Source: Actinomycetes bacterium (GTDB lineage: Bacteria > Actinomycetota > Thermoleophilia > RBG-16-64-13). From it: a stretch of 51,141 nt of DNA. The stretch spans positions 1-51,141 of the forward strand of contig JAJFUK010000134.1 of NCBI GenBank assembly GCA_021372435.1, written 5' to 3'. The translations under genes were made by a program, and so were the position numbers. This document shows positions 28,118-37,305 of this stretch, one piece after another; the first letter of the stretch is position 1; every line of letters begins with the position of its first letter. The notes below the pieces were generated by a model. The model was not told the DNA's origin. It was given only the letters and a program-made list of their open reading frames with translations, and did no database searches.

Positions 28118-29380
28118 TCAGCGCGCGGCGGCCTCTGAGTAGACGTAGCAGTTCCGTCCGGCGTCCTTGGCGGAGTATAGGCGGGCGTCGGCGCGGCGGA
28201 GCAGAGCATCCACCGAGGAATCCTCCGGCGGGAGCTCAGACCTGCCGGCGATCCCGCAGCAGAAGGTCGGACTGATCTCCCTGTCGTTGAACATCATCGG
28301 TTTGTTGCGGACGGTGTCCATGAGCCGTTCGACCATCATGATGGTTTCTGCCGGTCCTGTGTTCCTGGATAGGATGATGAATTCCTCTCCACCATACCGT
28401 CCGACGAGGTCGCATCTTCGAACGGACGCAGCGAGCGTACCGGCGAACTCCTTGAGGACCTGGTCCCCCACCACGTGGCCGTAGCTATCGTTGACCGTCT
28501 TGAAGTTATCGAGGTCGATGATGGATATGCAGAAGTCCCTCTTAGTACGGGAGTACTCGGCCTCCATCTCGTCGAGGCGTTCGAAGATGTAACGGCGGTT
28601 GTAGAGGTCGGTCAGCGGGTCGCGAATGGCCATCTCCCGGATCTGTCGCTCCATCGCCTTTTTCTCGCTGATGTCACGGCACACACAGAAGACGAGCTTC
28701 TGTCCGCCGATCACGGCCCCGTTGGTGCTTATCTCCACGTCGTAGTACGAACCGTCCTTGCGGCGGTGGCGCTGCTCGAAGTGGTCTCCAGCGGCGTCCA
28801 CCGTCTCTATCATGTGCAGGAGCTCTTCCTTTGTGAAGCCTTCTTGCCAATCCCACATATGGAGCTCCCGTACCTCTTCCACGGCATAGCCGAGCATGCG
28901 CGCGTACTTCTCGTTGGCTTCGTAGACCTTGCCGTCCTGTTGGATCACCACGATGCCGTCTCGGGACTGGTCCACCAGGAGACGTCGCCGGTAGATCTCG
29001 TCCTTGAGCCGTTCTTCGGTGCACTTCTGCGCAGTGATGTCGGTGATGTGCGCTATCGCGCCGGAGAAGCGGCCGTCGGCATCGCGGAGCGGGTAGACCT
29101 TGGTTTGCAGCCAGCAGGTACGACCGTCTTCGGACTCGCGGCTGAGGATGCATGTACACGGATCGTCGGCTCCGAGATCGGCTTCACAGACACAGCCTGC
29201 GCAGGGCTGGGTTTTCTCGTGCAGGACCGCGTAGCATTTCTTCCCGGCCAGAGGAGAAGCGGAAGGGAACCGCTCTTCCATCCATCTACCGGCCCTGACG
29301 ATGGTGCCCTCCCGGTCCAGAAGGAGGAACCCGTCCTGGACGGTGTTCAGGAAGACTTCCAGTGGGTCCCGGTTCTCCAT
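28118..29380 (-). CDS. PAS-PAS-GGDEF diguanylate cyclase
   Basis: About 420 residues from ATG 29380; the frame is open 34 codons further up but has no better start. Two PAS domains come first. The first (VFLNTVQDGFLLLDREGTIV) contains a Cys-rich loop (CYAVLHEKTQPCAGCVC...CTC) that may bind a metal or redox cofactor. The second begins DQSRDGIVVIQQDGKVYEAN. The C-terminal GGDEF domain has RYGGEEF at the active site and RxxD (RRCD) five residues before it, the usual product-inhibition site. It therefore probably makes c-di-GMP from two GTP, in the cytoplasm, in response to a PAS-sensed signal. No membrane segment is seen. Confidence 0.9.
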   Translation of the reverse strand: MENRDPLEVFLNTVQDGFLLLDREGTIVRAGRWMEERFPSASPLAGKKCYAVLHEKTQPCAGCVCEADLGADDPCTCILSRESEDGRTCWLQTKVYPLRDADGRFSGAIAHITDITAQKCTEERLKDEIYRRRLLVDQSRDGIVVIQQDGKVYEANEKYARMLGYAVEEVRELHMWDWQEGFTKEELLHMIETVDAAGDHFEQRHRRKDGSYYDVEISTNGAVIGGQKLVFCVCRDISEKKAMERQIREMAIRDPLTDLYNRRYIFERLDEMEAEYSRTKRDFCISIIDLDNFKTVNDSYGHVVGDQVLKEFAGTLAASVRRCDLVGRYGGEEFIILSRNTGPAETIMMVERLMDTVRNKPMMFNDREISPTFCCGIAGRSELPPEDSSVDALLRRADARLYSAKDAGRNCYVYSEAAAR

Positions 29381-29494
29381 ATCGCTGCGATTTCGTGAGC
29401 CCCGCCGTCCTGCTCTCGAGCGGCCGCGTGAAAGACCTAAGCTACCGCCCCTCGAGTCCGTCACAGGTTGTATCGACCACAACGGACAAAGATG

Positions 29495-30499
29495 TTAGGA
29501 CTCCCCGTCACTACCCCTGGTTTCGGCATCGCGGGCCCGGCCGGCGGCCGCGCCGGGAGGTCTGTCGGTGGGTGACCCGCTCCCCGGGACCGAGATGGCG
29601 CCCGCAGCCGCCGCCAAGGTGAGACGGTGGAGTGCGACGAGACCGCCGGCATCGAGACCCCAGCCTATGTACCCGCCGGCCAGGACGAAGGCCACCGCCG
29701 GGATCCGGTCCCGGCACCAGGCGCAGACCAGCCGTTCGCGCGCGGCCAGGGTATCGTGGGAGATGCCCTTCATGCCGCCGGTCGAGCATCCCTCGAAGGG
29801 ATCCATCCCGGCGTTGTAGAGGCAGAGGTCGAAGCGGGGCCCTTCGCGCTCGATCTCTTCGAGTTCTTTCTCGATCTCCGACAGGTACCGGTCGCCGTCC
29901 TGCACCACTCGGAGGCGGACATGGCGGCCGCCGGGGTCGCCCGCAGCGGAACTCGAGTAGACGTCGAAGCTGTTGACGGCCACGTCCACCTGCCGGATGC
30001 GGGGGTCCCCCGCGATGAGGGAAGCGGTTCCGCCGCCGCAGTGGGCGTCCAGGTCCAGGATCAGTATCGACTCGGCGCCGGCTGCCAGCGCCTCACGGGC
30101 GGCGATGACCAGCCCGTTGAACGTGCAGAAACCGGCCCCGGAGCCGCGCCGGGCGTGGTGGAGACCGCTGGAAAGCGAACCGGCGAGTCCGGTCTGGAGC
30201 GCCTCTAATGCGGCCGCGACGACGCCGCCGTTCGACGACAACACCATCGGCCATAGTCCCGGATCCCAGTCGAATCCCTGCGACTCGGCCAAGTGACGGG
30301 GAATGCCGGTCTGGACGGCCCGGACGTAAGCGGGGTCATGGACTGCGACCAGCTGCTCCCAGGTGAGCAGCGGTGGCTCGACCAACACGATGCCGGGGAT
30401 AGGGACCCGGGCGAGCGAGTCGGCCACCCACTTCGCTTTGCGCGTGGTCTCGAAGGCGTAGGCGGAGCCGACGTATTCAGAGCTGTAGAAGACCTTCAT
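29495..30499 (-). CDS. Histone-deacetylase-family amidohydrolase
   Basis: 334 residues from ATG 30499 (MKVFYSSEYVGSAY), with GGGAGCAGG upstream. Arginase/deacetylase fold with zinc-ligand motif LDLDAHCGGGTA, substrate-loop HHARRGSGAGFCTFNG and YNAGMDP, plus the late GGY tyrosine. Bacterial members are acetoin-utilisation AcuC, acetylpolyamine amidohydrolases or protein-lysine deacetylases. Acs, whose lysine is a classic acetylation target, is in this window but not adjacent, so a link is speculation. The C-terminal ~40 residues are low complexity. Confidence 0.85.
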   Translation of the reverse strand: MKVFYSSEYVGSAYAFETTRKAKWVADSLARVPIPGIVLVEPPLLTWEQLVAVHDPAYVRAVQTGIPRHLAESQGFDWDPGLWPMVLSSNGGVVAAALEALQTGLAGSLSSGLHHARRGSGAGFCTFNGLVIAAREALAAGAESILILDLDAHCGGGTASLIAGDPRIRQVDVAVNSFDVYSSSAAGDPGGRHVRLRVVQDGDRYLSEIEKELEEIEREGPRFDLCLYNAGMDPFEGCSTGGMKGISHDTLAARERLVCAWCRDRIPAVAFVLAGGYIGWGLDAGGLVALHRLTLAAAAGAISVPGSGSPTDRPPGAAAGRARDAETRGSDGES

Positions 30500-30562
30500 G
30501 CGCCTGCTCCCGCAGAAGCGCGGCCACCCGGCGTGCATTGAGAACCGGGACTGTGCCCAAGG

Positions 30563-30790
30563 TCAGGCGACTTGGATGGTCTGCACATCCACGAACTCGG
30601 ACTCGAGCTCTGGCTCTCCATCCTCCAGGAGCATTTCGATGACCTCGCGCAGGTTGTATATGAGCTCCTCGGTGTCGGCGCCTTGGCTATGGGCGCCCGG
30701 CCGGCCTGGTACGTGCCCCACCAGTAGCTGGGTCTGTGGATCCCGCTCGACAACAACGGGGAACGCCCGCAGGCTTCTGTCCTTCCTCAC
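30563..30790 (-). CDS. HicB-like small protein, partner not seen
   Basis: 75 residues from GTG 30790. FPVVVERDPQTQLLVGHVPG..PGAHSQGADTEELIYNLREVIEMLLED has the HicB/UPF0150 fold pattern (partially degraded RNase H-like). HicB proteins normally neutralise a neighbouring HicA mRNA interferase. Neither side shows a HicA (GSHH-type motif), and no DNA-binding C-terminal domain is present, so this is an orphan antitoxin or a stand-alone member. It lies 63 nt before the deacetylase gene on the same strand. Confidence 0.6.
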   Translation of the reverse strand: MRKDRSLRAFPVVVERDPQTQLLVGHVPGRPGAHSQGADTEELIYNLREVIEMLLEDGEPELESEFVDVQTIQVA

Positions 30791-31002
30791 GGATACCTCG
30801 TGTATTCAATGTAGCACGCGTCGGTTGCACTGCTTGACCGCCCCTTGGCCGCGCGTACCCCGATCTGGAAGCCGCGGCCTCGCGGGTGGCATTGCGGCGC
30901 TGATCCTTCTTGCGACAGGTGTGGCCCGCTGGGCCTTTTAGGGTGACACCGCCCGTGCTTGAAGACGGACCGTCCGGGAGAGATGCTACGATGTAAACAA
31001 GA

Positions 31003-31016
31003 GTCGTAGGTACGAC
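31003..31016 (+). promoter_or_regulatory. Palindromic site upstream of the R-M genes
   Basis: Perfect inverted repeat GTCGTA-GG-TACGAC, 18 nt before the methyltransferase GTG. A TACGAT box lies just upstream (about 30987). The position suits an operator or a self-methylated control site. The 244-nt gap 30791-31034 holds nothing else I recognise. Confidence 0.4.
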
Positions 31017-31034
31017 GCCAAAGAGGGTGGGCAG

Positions 31035-32033
31035 GTGGCTGGACTGGGTGAGGTGTCCCGGGCCTCCAACAATATGTCCTTTGCGTCAGAGAAAGGTACG
31101 GGCTATACGCTTGTCCTTGGCGACGCGCTGGAATGGATGGACAGCCAACCCGGGTGTTCGGTTCATGCGATCGTGACCGACCCTCCTTATGGGCTTCGAG
31201 AATACTCGGCCGGCGAGAAGGCGAAGCTACGTGCAAAGCAGGGCGGTGTCTGGCGTATCCCGCCCGCCTTCGACGGTTGCGCACGCGCCCCCGTCCCTCG
31301 CTTCACGGTGCTTGATCAAGAAGACCACGATGAGCTCCGTCGCTTCTTCGCCGAATTTGCCGCCCGGGCGTTCAGACTCCTCGTGCCGGGAGGGCATGTG
31401 ATCATTGCCACCAGTCCGCTTCTGTCACATCTTGTGTACGCCCCTCTGCTTGAGAGCGGCTTGGAAAAGAGGGGCGAGATAATCCGGTTGGTGCAGACTC
31501 TGCGGGGAGGAGACAGGCCGAAGAACGCCCATGACGAATTCCGAGGGGTAACCGTCATGCCACGCTCCTGCTGGGAGCCTTGGGGCCTATTCCGCAAGCC
31601 GCTTGACGGTCGGGTGCAAGACAATCTTCGCAAATGGAAGACCGGTGGCCTCCGGCGGGTTTCGGAGACCACGCCTTTCTGTGACGTGATCCCCTCAGCC
31701 CCAACACGGGCCGCTGAGCGGAGGATCGCCCCTCACCCATCTCTCAAGCCGCAGGCATTCATGCGGCAGATCGTTCGCGCCTCGCTTCCGCTGGGCGAAG
31801 GAGTCGTCGTTGATCCCTTCATGGGCGCGGGCTCGACGATTGCCGCCGCTCTGGCGAATGGATACGAGAGCGTAGGCGTCGAGCTCGACCCGGAGTTCTT
31901 CCGGATGGCTGAAGTGGCCATACCTGAGCTCGCCGGACTTCCGGACGGAAGCAAGAGCCCTGGAGGGCTGGCAAGGAACCAAGGGGTCTTGGCAGCCGCC
32001 CAACAAGAGTCGCTGTTCGCCAAGCCCACATGA
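31035..32033 (+). CDS. Type II DNA methyltransferase, beta class
   Basis: 332 residues from GTG 31035, preceded by GAGGGTGGGCAG. The catalytic motif IV TDPPYG comes first (about residue 53) and the SAM-binding motif I DPFMGAGST near the C-terminus, followed by VGVELDPEF. This is the circularly permuted beta order of N6-adenine or N4-cytosine methyltransferases. It modifies the recognition site of the nuclease encoded immediately downstream (ATGA overlap at 32030). Codon use is visibly less GC-biased than in flanking genes, as expected for an acquired system. The recognition sequence cannot be read from the protein. Confidence 0.9.
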   Translation: MAGLGEVSRASNNMSFASEKGTGYTLVLGDALEWMDSQPGCSVHAIVTDPPYGLREYSAGEKAKLRAKQGGVWRIPPAFDGCARAPVPRFTVLDQEDHDELRRFFAEFAARAFRLLVPGGHVIIATSPLLSHLVYAPLLESGLEKRGEIIRLVQTLRGGDRPKNAHDEFRGVTVMPRSCWEPWGLFRKPLDGRVQDNLRKWKTGGLRRVSETTPFCDVIPSAPTRAAERRIAPHPSLKPQAFMRQIVRASLPLGEGVVVDPFMGAGSTIAAALANGYESVGVELDPEFFRMAEVAIPELAGLPDGSKSPGGLARNQGVLAAAQQESLFAKPT

Positions 32034-32653
32034 ACGCCCTCGATCTTGATGGGTTTGACTACGCGGTGCCATTGCCTCCGCAACTGACCATCGAACATAT
32101 AGCAGCGGCTATCGACTATGTTGAAGACGAATCGGCTGAGCTCATCGATGTCTATCTTGAGCAGGCGAATCTCTTCAGCGCCGTAGTCGGCATCTTCGGT
32201 ACGAAGGCTCTCGACGCGTTCAGCACCTACAAGAAACATAAGCATCCTGATGTTGCTCAGCAGCGGTTCCCGGATCTCTCGCTCGGCGGGCGACTCGATT
32301 CTCCACCCGCTCACGCCCTCGAATCCAAAGGGACGAAGCGTCCCTGGGAGCTGCAGTCCCACTATGATCACCCCGGTTGGTACATCGTGTGGCGATACCT
32401 GGTCGATCCCACCAAGAGATACAAACCCGGAAAACTGGTGGCAGTGTGGCGGGTCGACGTGAAGTTCCTGACGAAGGATGATTGGAAGTACGAGGGGAGC
32501 ACCGCAGGCGTGCTGGGCGGCGGAAGGACCCACACCTTTGGGGTCAAGTGTCCGCGGAGCACTTTCAAAGGTTCCAGTGTGTACCAGTGTCCCCGGGTCG
32601 TCGTCAAGCATGGAGTGCCCACGCTGCGCAGCGCCCAGGAGACTGCCGGCTGA
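32030..32653 (+). CDS. Probable type II restriction endonuclease, PD-(D/E)xK type
   Basis: 207 residues with no family I recognise confidently. It is coupled to the methyltransferase by a 4-nt overlap, the usual layout of a restriction partner. A candidate active site is P81-D82 (FPDLSLGG) followed by E98-S-K100 (ALESKGTK), matching PD-(D/E)xK spacing. W105-E-L-Q and the basic RVDVKFLTKDDW stretch could complete the core. It ends with a short basic tail. Base composition is like the methyltransferase and unlike lepA. It could alternatively be an accessory protein, but no other nuclease candidate is nearby. Confidence 0.65.
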   Translation: MNALDLDGFDYAVPLPPQLTIEHIAAAIDYVEDESAELIDVYLEQANLFSAVVGIFGTKALDAFSTYKKHKHPDVAQQRFPDLSLGGRLDSPPAHALESKGTKRPWELQSHYDHPGWYIVWRYLVDPTKRYKPGKLVAVWRVDVKFLTKDDWKYEGSTAGVLGGGRTHTFGVKCPRSTFKGSSVYQCPRVVVKHGVPTLRSAQETAG

Positions 32654-32767
32654 TCCCTCCGCAGTGCTGGACCCGGCCGTGATCCTGGGGAGCCGGAGGG
32701 GGCCCTTCTTTGCCCGATAGCGCAGAGATTGGACCGGTCTGCGCGGAGAGGGGCGGGCTCCGTGCGC

Positions 32768-32773
32768 TAGAAT
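32768..32773 (+). promoter_or_regulatory. -10-like box for lepA, leaderless spacing
   Basis: TAGAAT ends 10 nt before ATG 32784, and the interval (ATCCGGCCTG) has no Shine-Dalgarno. Confidence 0.45.
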
Positions 32774-32783
32774 ATCCGGCCTG

Positions 32784-34604
32784 ATGACCGCCTTCGACCA
32801 CATCCGTAACTTCTCCATCATCGCCCATATCGACCACGGCAAATCCACCCTGGCCGACCGCATCCTGGAGCTCACGGGCACCGTGGCCGAGCGGGAGATG
32901 CGCGACCAGGTGCTCGACCGCATGGACCTGGAGCGCGAACGGGGCATCACCATCAAAGCCCAAGCCGTCCGCATCTGCTACAAGGCCGAGGACGGTCAGG
33001 AGTACGAGTTCAACCTCATCGACACTCCCGGTCACGTGGACTTCACCTACGAGGTCTCCCGGAGCCTGGCCGCCTGCGAGGGAGCCGTACTGGTGGTCGA
33101 CGCCACGCAGGGGGTGGAGGCGCAGACTCTGGCGAACGCTCTCCTTGCACTGGAGAACGACTTGGAGATAGTCCCGGTGCTCAACAAGATCGACCTCCCC
33201 GGCGCCGAGCCCGACAAGCGCGCTGACGAGATCGCCTCGGTCATAGGGTGTCCGCGCTCCGATATCCTGCGGATATCGGCGAAGACCGGTGAAGGCGTGC
33301 CCGCCGTGCTCGAAGCGGTGGTCCACAAGGTACCGCCGCCGCAGGGCGACCCGGACGGACCGCCGCGGGCCCTCATCTTCGATTCAGTCTATGACCAGTA
33401 TCGGGGAGTGGTGGCCTTCGTGCGCATGCGCGACGGCAGCTTCCGCAAGAACGACCCCATCCTGGCGATGGCGACCGGACGTCGTAGCGAGATAGAAGAG
33501 GTGGGTATCTTCAGTCCGGACATGCAGAAGACCGATGTGCTCCGCGCCGGAGAAGTCGGCTACATCATCCCCGGCATCAAGGAGGTGGCCGATCTGCGCG
33601 TGGGCGATACTCTCACCAGCGCCGCCCACCCGGCCGAGGAGCCGCTTCCCGGGTACCGCGATATCACCCCCATGGTCTTCTGCGGACTGTTCCCCGTAGA
33701 CGGCGAGGACTATCCGGAGCTGCGCGACGCCTTGGAGAAGCTCAAGCTCAACGACGCCTCGCTCCACTACGAGCCCGAGACCTCGAAGGCGCTCGGTTTC
33801 GGTTTCCGCTGCGGGTTCCTGGGTCTTCTCCACATGGACATCGTGCGGGAGCGTCTGGAGCGGGAGTTCGGCCTCGACCTTCTGGCCACGACGCCCAACG
33901 TCCGCTACGAGGTCGAGCTGCTGACCGGCGAGGTGCTCGGCATCAGCAATCCGGTCGACTTCCCCGACGCCGGGTCGATCAAGGAAGTGCGTGAGCCCTA
34001 TATCGCAGCCACCATACTCGTGCCGGCCGAGTATGTCGGCCCGGTGATGGAGTTGTGCAACGACAAGCGCGGCCGCTTCGAGCACATGGAGTACCTGACC
34101 GCGGACCGGGTGCGCCTCGATTACGCGCTGCCTCTGGCCGAGATCGTCCTCGATTTCTACGATCTGCTCAAGACCAAGAGCCGTGGCTATGCCAGCCTCG
34201 ATTACGAGCTCAAGGACTACGAACCCGGCGACCTCGTGCGCCTCGACATCCGCGTCGCGGGAGAGGTGGTCGACGCACTCAGCCTGATAGTGCACGAGGA
34301 CCGGGCCTATGCGGTCGGCCGGGGCCTCGTAGAGCGCCTCCGCAAGAAGATCCCCCGGCAACTGTTCGAGGTCGCCATCCAGGCGGCGGTGGGAAGCCGG
34401 ATCATCGCGCGCGAGAATGTGGCGGCGTTGCGAAAGGACGTGTTGGCCAAGTGCTACGGGGGGGACATCACCCGCAAGCGCAAGTTGCTCGAAAAGCAGA
34501 AGGCCGGCAAGAGGCGAATGAAGATGGTGGGGAACGTCGAGATCCCGCAGGAAGCGTTCTTGGCCGTGCTCGATTTGGGCGAAGGGAAAGAAGGCAAGAG
34601 ATGA
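32784..34604 (+). CDS. lepA: Elongation factor 4 (LepA)
   Basis: 606 residues, full length. Translational GTPase: G1 [11 protein letters not shown]2 [10 protein letters not shown]3 DTPGHVDF, G4 NKIDLPGA, then the EF-G-like domains and the LepA-specific C-terminal domain ([14 protein letters not shown]). LepA helps ribosome back-translocation or biogenesis under stress. It heads a block in the same orientation that runs to smpB. The next small ORF overlaps its stop (ATGA). No unusual insertions are seen. Confidence 0.97.
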   Translation: MTAFDHIRNFSIIAHIDHGKSTLADRILELTGTVAEREMRDQVLDRMDLERERGITIKAQAVRICYKAEDGQEYEFNLIDTPGHVDFTYEVSRSLAACEGAVLVVDATQGVEAQTLANALLALENDLEIVPVLNKIDLPGAEPDKRADEIASVIGCPRSDILRISAKTGEGVPAVLEAVVHKVPPPQGDPDGPPRALIFDSVYDQYRGVVAFVRMRDGSFRKNDPILAMATGRRSEIEEVGIFSPDMQKTDVLRAGEVGYIIPGIKEVADLRVGDTLTSAAHPAEEPLPGYRDITPMVFCGLFPVDGEDYPELRDALEKLKLNDASLHYEPETSKALGFGFRCGFLGLLHMDIVRERLEREFGLDLLATTPNVRYEVELLTGEVLGISNPVDFPDAGSIKEVREPYIAATILVPAEYVGPVMELCNDKRGRFEHMEYLTADRVRLDYALPLAEIVLDFYDLLKTKSRGYASLDYELKDYEPGDLVRLDIRVAGEVVDALSLIVHEDRAYAVGRGLVERLRKKIPRQLFEVAIQAAVGSRIIARENVAALRKDVLAKCYGGDITRKRKLLEKQKAGKRRMKMVGNVEIPQEAFLAVLDLGEGKEGKR

Positions 34605-34876
34605 CCGGGGAATACATCGTGCTGGGAGTGCTTCTCCTCGTGATCGGAGCCATACAGACCTGGCTCCGTCACGGGCCAAGCGCCAGGGCGCTTCGCGCTG
34701 AGCAGGAAGGCCTGGCCGGGCGGCGGGTGCAGAGATCGTCCGAGGAGGAGAGGGCCGTCGTGGCCAAGGCGGCCCAACGCAGCGGCAGGGCGTGGAATTC
34801 GTGGACGGCGGTCCTAGGCGGTGTGAGCATGGCGCTGGGGATCATCCTGATCGTCCTTGGAGCGCTGGGCTACTGA
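34601..34876 (+). CDS. Small two-helix membrane protein
   Basis: 91 residues. ATG 34601 overlaps the lepA TGA. A hydrophobic helix at the N-terminus ([18 protein letters not shown]), a charged central loop of about 40 residues ([25 protein letters not shown]) and a second helix at the C-terminus ([21 protein letters not shown]). Both ends probably face the same side. I do not recognise a family. Translational coupling to lepA implies co-expression but not function. Confidence 0.65.
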   Translation: MTGEYIVLGVLLLVIGAIQTWLRHGPSARALRAEQEGLAGRRVQRSSEEERAVVAKAAQRSGRAWNSWTAVLGGVSMALGIILIVLGALGY

Positions 34877-34925
34877 CCGGAGCACGGCGCCCGGGCGGGC
34901 GCCGTGATGCCGGAGGCGGAACCGG

Positions 34926-36284
34926 ATGTCCGAGATCAAGCACCTGTACGTCCATATCCCATTCTGCCGCACCCCGTGCGCGTATTGCGATTTCGCGTCT
35001 GAGCCCGTAGGGGCCCATGCCCGGGCCGGCCGGGTGGCGCGCTACCTAAGGGCGCTGCGGGAGGAACTGGAGGAGGCGGCCGTGCCGCCGGGCCCACGGA
35101 GTACTGAGGCCGCGGCCCCGCCGGGCGGGGTCGCGCCGTCTGCCGTCTGCCGCTCGTTCGAGACCATCTACCTGGGAGGCGGCACCCCGACGGTGGTTGC
35201 TCCAGAGCTTTTGGTGCCGCTCGTACGGCACCTGGCTTCGCGGCTTTCGGGATCCGGCGGCATGGTGGGCGGCATGGTGGGCGGTGCGGTGGGCGGTGCG
35301 GTGGGCGGCATGGTGGACGGTGCGGTGGGCAGCATGGTGGGCGGTGCGGGCCTCCTCTCAGAGTTCACCATCGAGGCCAACCCCGGCACTATCGAGCCGG
35401 CCCTGTTGAGGGACTTGGCGGCCGCCGGGGCGACGCGGCTCTCGCTGGGAGTGCAGTCGTTCGCGCCGGCGCTGCGGGCGGCGCTCGGGAGGCGGGTGAC
35501 GCAGAAGGAGATCGACGACGCGCTCGCCGCCATCGCGGCCGGCGGATGGCGGGAGTGGAACATCGACCTGGTGTTCGGCATCCCCGGGCAGACCTGGAGT
35601 GACGCCGCGGCCGACATCGACGCCGCGGCGGCTGCGGGGCCCACCCACATCTCTCTCTATGACCTCACCTACACGCGGGCGTTCCGGACGCGGGTCGACG
35701 TGACTCTCGGCGCCGGGGCCCGGAGGGCCGCCGTCGCCTTCGCCGAAAAGCACTACGCCGCCGCGGTCGCGAGACTGGAGGCTGCCGGTTACCGTCGTTA
35801 CGAGGTCTCGAACTTCGCCCAACCCGGTCACGAGTGCAGGCACGACCAAGCCTACTGGCGGGGTGAGGACTACCTGGGCATCGGGGCGTCCGCAGTGTCG
35901 ACCTCCGGCGGGGAGCGACGCACGAATCCTCGATCGGTGGGCGACTACTTGGCCAAACGTCCCGCCCGGGTCGAGACGCTGTCCGCGGAGACGCGGCTGT
36001 GGGAGAAGGCCATGCTTGGACTGCGGACCAGTGAGGGGGTCGAGGAGGCCGCCGTCCTTTCGGTGGTCGACAGAGCGGCCCGGGACCGGCTGCTGGCTCA
36101 GGGCTGTCTGGAGAGGCGCTATGGTAAACTTCGGTTGAATCCAGGGTTTTTGGATGTCAGCAACACGATCATCGGAGCGCTCCTGATCCAGCCGGGAGAG
36201 TCCGGTCATCCACACACCGGCGGGCGATGGTACTCACAGAGAGACAACGGACGATACTCAACGCCGTCACCGAGCGGTACATAA
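34926..36284 (+). CDS. hemW: HemW-like radical SAM protein (heme chaperone)
   Basis: 452 residues, longer than the usual 380-400. The radical SAM cluster motif CRTPCAYC (CxxxCxxC) is near the N-terminus, with YLGGGTPT, FTIEANPGT, LSLGVQSF and the C-terminal SNTIIGALL. HemW binds heme and is thought to deliver it to respiratory enzymes; true coproporphyrinogen oxidase HemN has extra residues not seen here. Three additions stand out: a Pro/Ala-rich loop near nt 35085-35150, a 12-nt-repeat insert (35259-35351) between the GGGTPT and EANPGT segments, and about 30 residues after the normal end that overlap hrcA by 58 nt. GGAGGCGG precedes the ATG. Confidence 0.9.
   Translation: MSEIKHLYVHIPFCRTPCAYCDFASEPVGAHARAGRVARYLRALREELEEAAVPPGPRSTEAAAPPGGVAPSAVCRSFETIYLGGGTPTVVAPELLVPLVRHLASRLSGSGGMVGGMVGGAVGGAVGGMVDGAVGSMVGGAGLLSEFTIEANPGTIEPALLRDLAAAGATRLSLGVQSFAPALRAALGRRVTQKEIDDALAAIAAGGWREWNIDLVFGIPGQTWSDAAADIDAAAAAGPTHISLYDLTYTRAFRTRVDVTLGAGARRAAVAFAEKHYAAAVARLEAAGYRRYEVSNFAQPGHECRHDQAYWRGEDYLGIGASAVSTSGGERRTNPRSVGDYLAKRPARVETLSAETRLWEKAMLGLRTSEGVEEAAVLSVVDRAARDRLLAQGCLERRYGKLRLNPGFLDVSNTIIGALLIQPGESGHPHTGGRWYSQRDNGRYSTPSPSGT
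35259..35351 (+). repeat. 12-nt minisatellite inside hemW
   Basis: Almost eight 12-nt units alternating GGCATGGTGGGC and GGTGCGGTGGGC with single changes, encoding (GGMV/GGAV)n. Because the unit is a multiple of three, copy-number change keeps the frame. Confidence 0.95.
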
Positions 36285-37279
36285 ACACGGGCACGCCCGT
36301 GTCCTCGAAGGAGCTGGTCGGCATCACCGGTCTGCACGTCTCCTCGTCGACGGTAAGGAACGAGTTCGCCCTCTTGGAGGAGAAGGGCTATCTCACTCAT
36401 CCGCATACCTCTGCCGGGCGCGTTCCCACCGACTTGGGCTACCGCGAGTACGTCGACCATCTTATGAGCAGCGGCCGTCCTCGTTCGAGCCTGTGCCGGG
36501 GATCGGAACCGGGGACCGCTCCCGCCATCTCGCCCGAGGATCTCGCAGGCGAGATAGACACCGCCCTCCAACAGGCCACCGACGCCATGGCGAAGGCCAC
36601 GAACCTGCTGGCCCTGGTGCTGGCCCCGCGTATGAGCGGCGCCCGCCTCTGCCACGTCGAGCTGCTCACGCTGCACCCGAGCCAGCTCATGTACGTGTTC
36701 ATCGTGTCGACGGGAGCAGTCATGAAAGGCGTGATCGACCGGCCACAGCCGGTCGATCCGGGCCTGGTGGAGTGGGCCCGCACCTACCTCAACGAGACTT
36801 TCGCCGACCAGGCTCTGACGACGCGGCTGGTCCGGCGGGCGCTCGACAATCCCGGGCTTGGTCCTCGGGAAGCCGCTTTTCTCAAGGCGCTGGCCCCGGC
36901 CTTCGAGAAGCTGGTCGATGAGCAGTATCAGGAGGAGCTGTTCGTGGGCGGGACGTCGCGGCTGCTCGCCGCGCCGAGGCCGCAGGACATCTCCTCCCTG
37001 CGCGACCTGCTCTCGCTGCTGGAGGAGCGTTTTCTGCTGCTCCGAGTGTTGAGGGCCGTCCTGGGGAGCGGCACGGTGGTGGTGCGCATCGGCAGCGAGC
37101 ACGAGGCCACCGCCCTGCAGCCCTTCTCGGTGGTGGCGGCGGGTTACGGGCTTCCCCAGCGGAATCTGGGCACGGTCAGCCTGGTGGGTCCCACCCGCAT
37201 GGATTATGAGACGGCCATCGCCACGGTGCGCGAAACGGCCCAGCTTCTCTCCGAACTGGTCGGGGAACGTTACGAATGA
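36227..37279 (+). CDS. hrcA: Heat-inducible transcription repressor HrcA
   Basis: 350 residues. N-terminal winged helix (TERQRTILNAVTERYINTGTP, VSSSTVRNEFALLEEKGYLTHPHTSAGRVPTDLGYR) and C-terminal GAF-like dimerisation domain ending GYGLPQRNLGTVSLVGPTRM. It represses chaperone genes through CIRCE operators, but I see no TTAGCACTC-type CIRCE repeat anywhere near hemW, hrcA or dnaJ. The ATG lies within the hemW 3' extension. grpE and dnaK, often next to hrcA, are absent here. dnaJ follows after 26 nt. Confidence 0.95.
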   Translation: MVLTERQRTILNAVTERYINTGTPVSSKELVGITGLHVSSSTVRNEFALLEEKGYLTHPHTSAGRVPTDLGYREYVDHLMSSGRPRSSLCRGSEPGTAPAISPEDLAGEIDTALQQATDAMAKATNLLALVLAPRMSGARLCHVELLTLHPSQLMYVFIVSTGAVMKGVIDRPQPVDPGLVEWARTYLNETFADQALTTRLVRRALDNPGLGPREAAFLKALAPAFEKLVDEQYQEELFVGGTSRLLAAPRPQDISSLRDLLSLLEERFLLLRVLRAVLGSGTVVVRIGSEHEATALQPFSVVAAGYGLPQRNLGTVSLVGPTRMDYETAIATVRETAQLLSELVGERYE

Positions 37280-37305
37280 GCATCGAACCAACGAGAATCG
37301 CCTAG

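Noticed and set aside
30791-31034. hicA partner for the HicB-like protein
   Set aside because: No short basic frame with a GSHH-type motif on either strand.
33384-34679. 431-codon open frame on the minus strand opposite lepA
   Set aside because: Antisense shadow of a highly conserved GTPase gene.
34880-37305. CIRCE operator for HrcA
   Set aside because: No TTAGCACTC-N9-GAGTGCTAA-like repeat seen upstream of hemW, hrcA or dnaJ.
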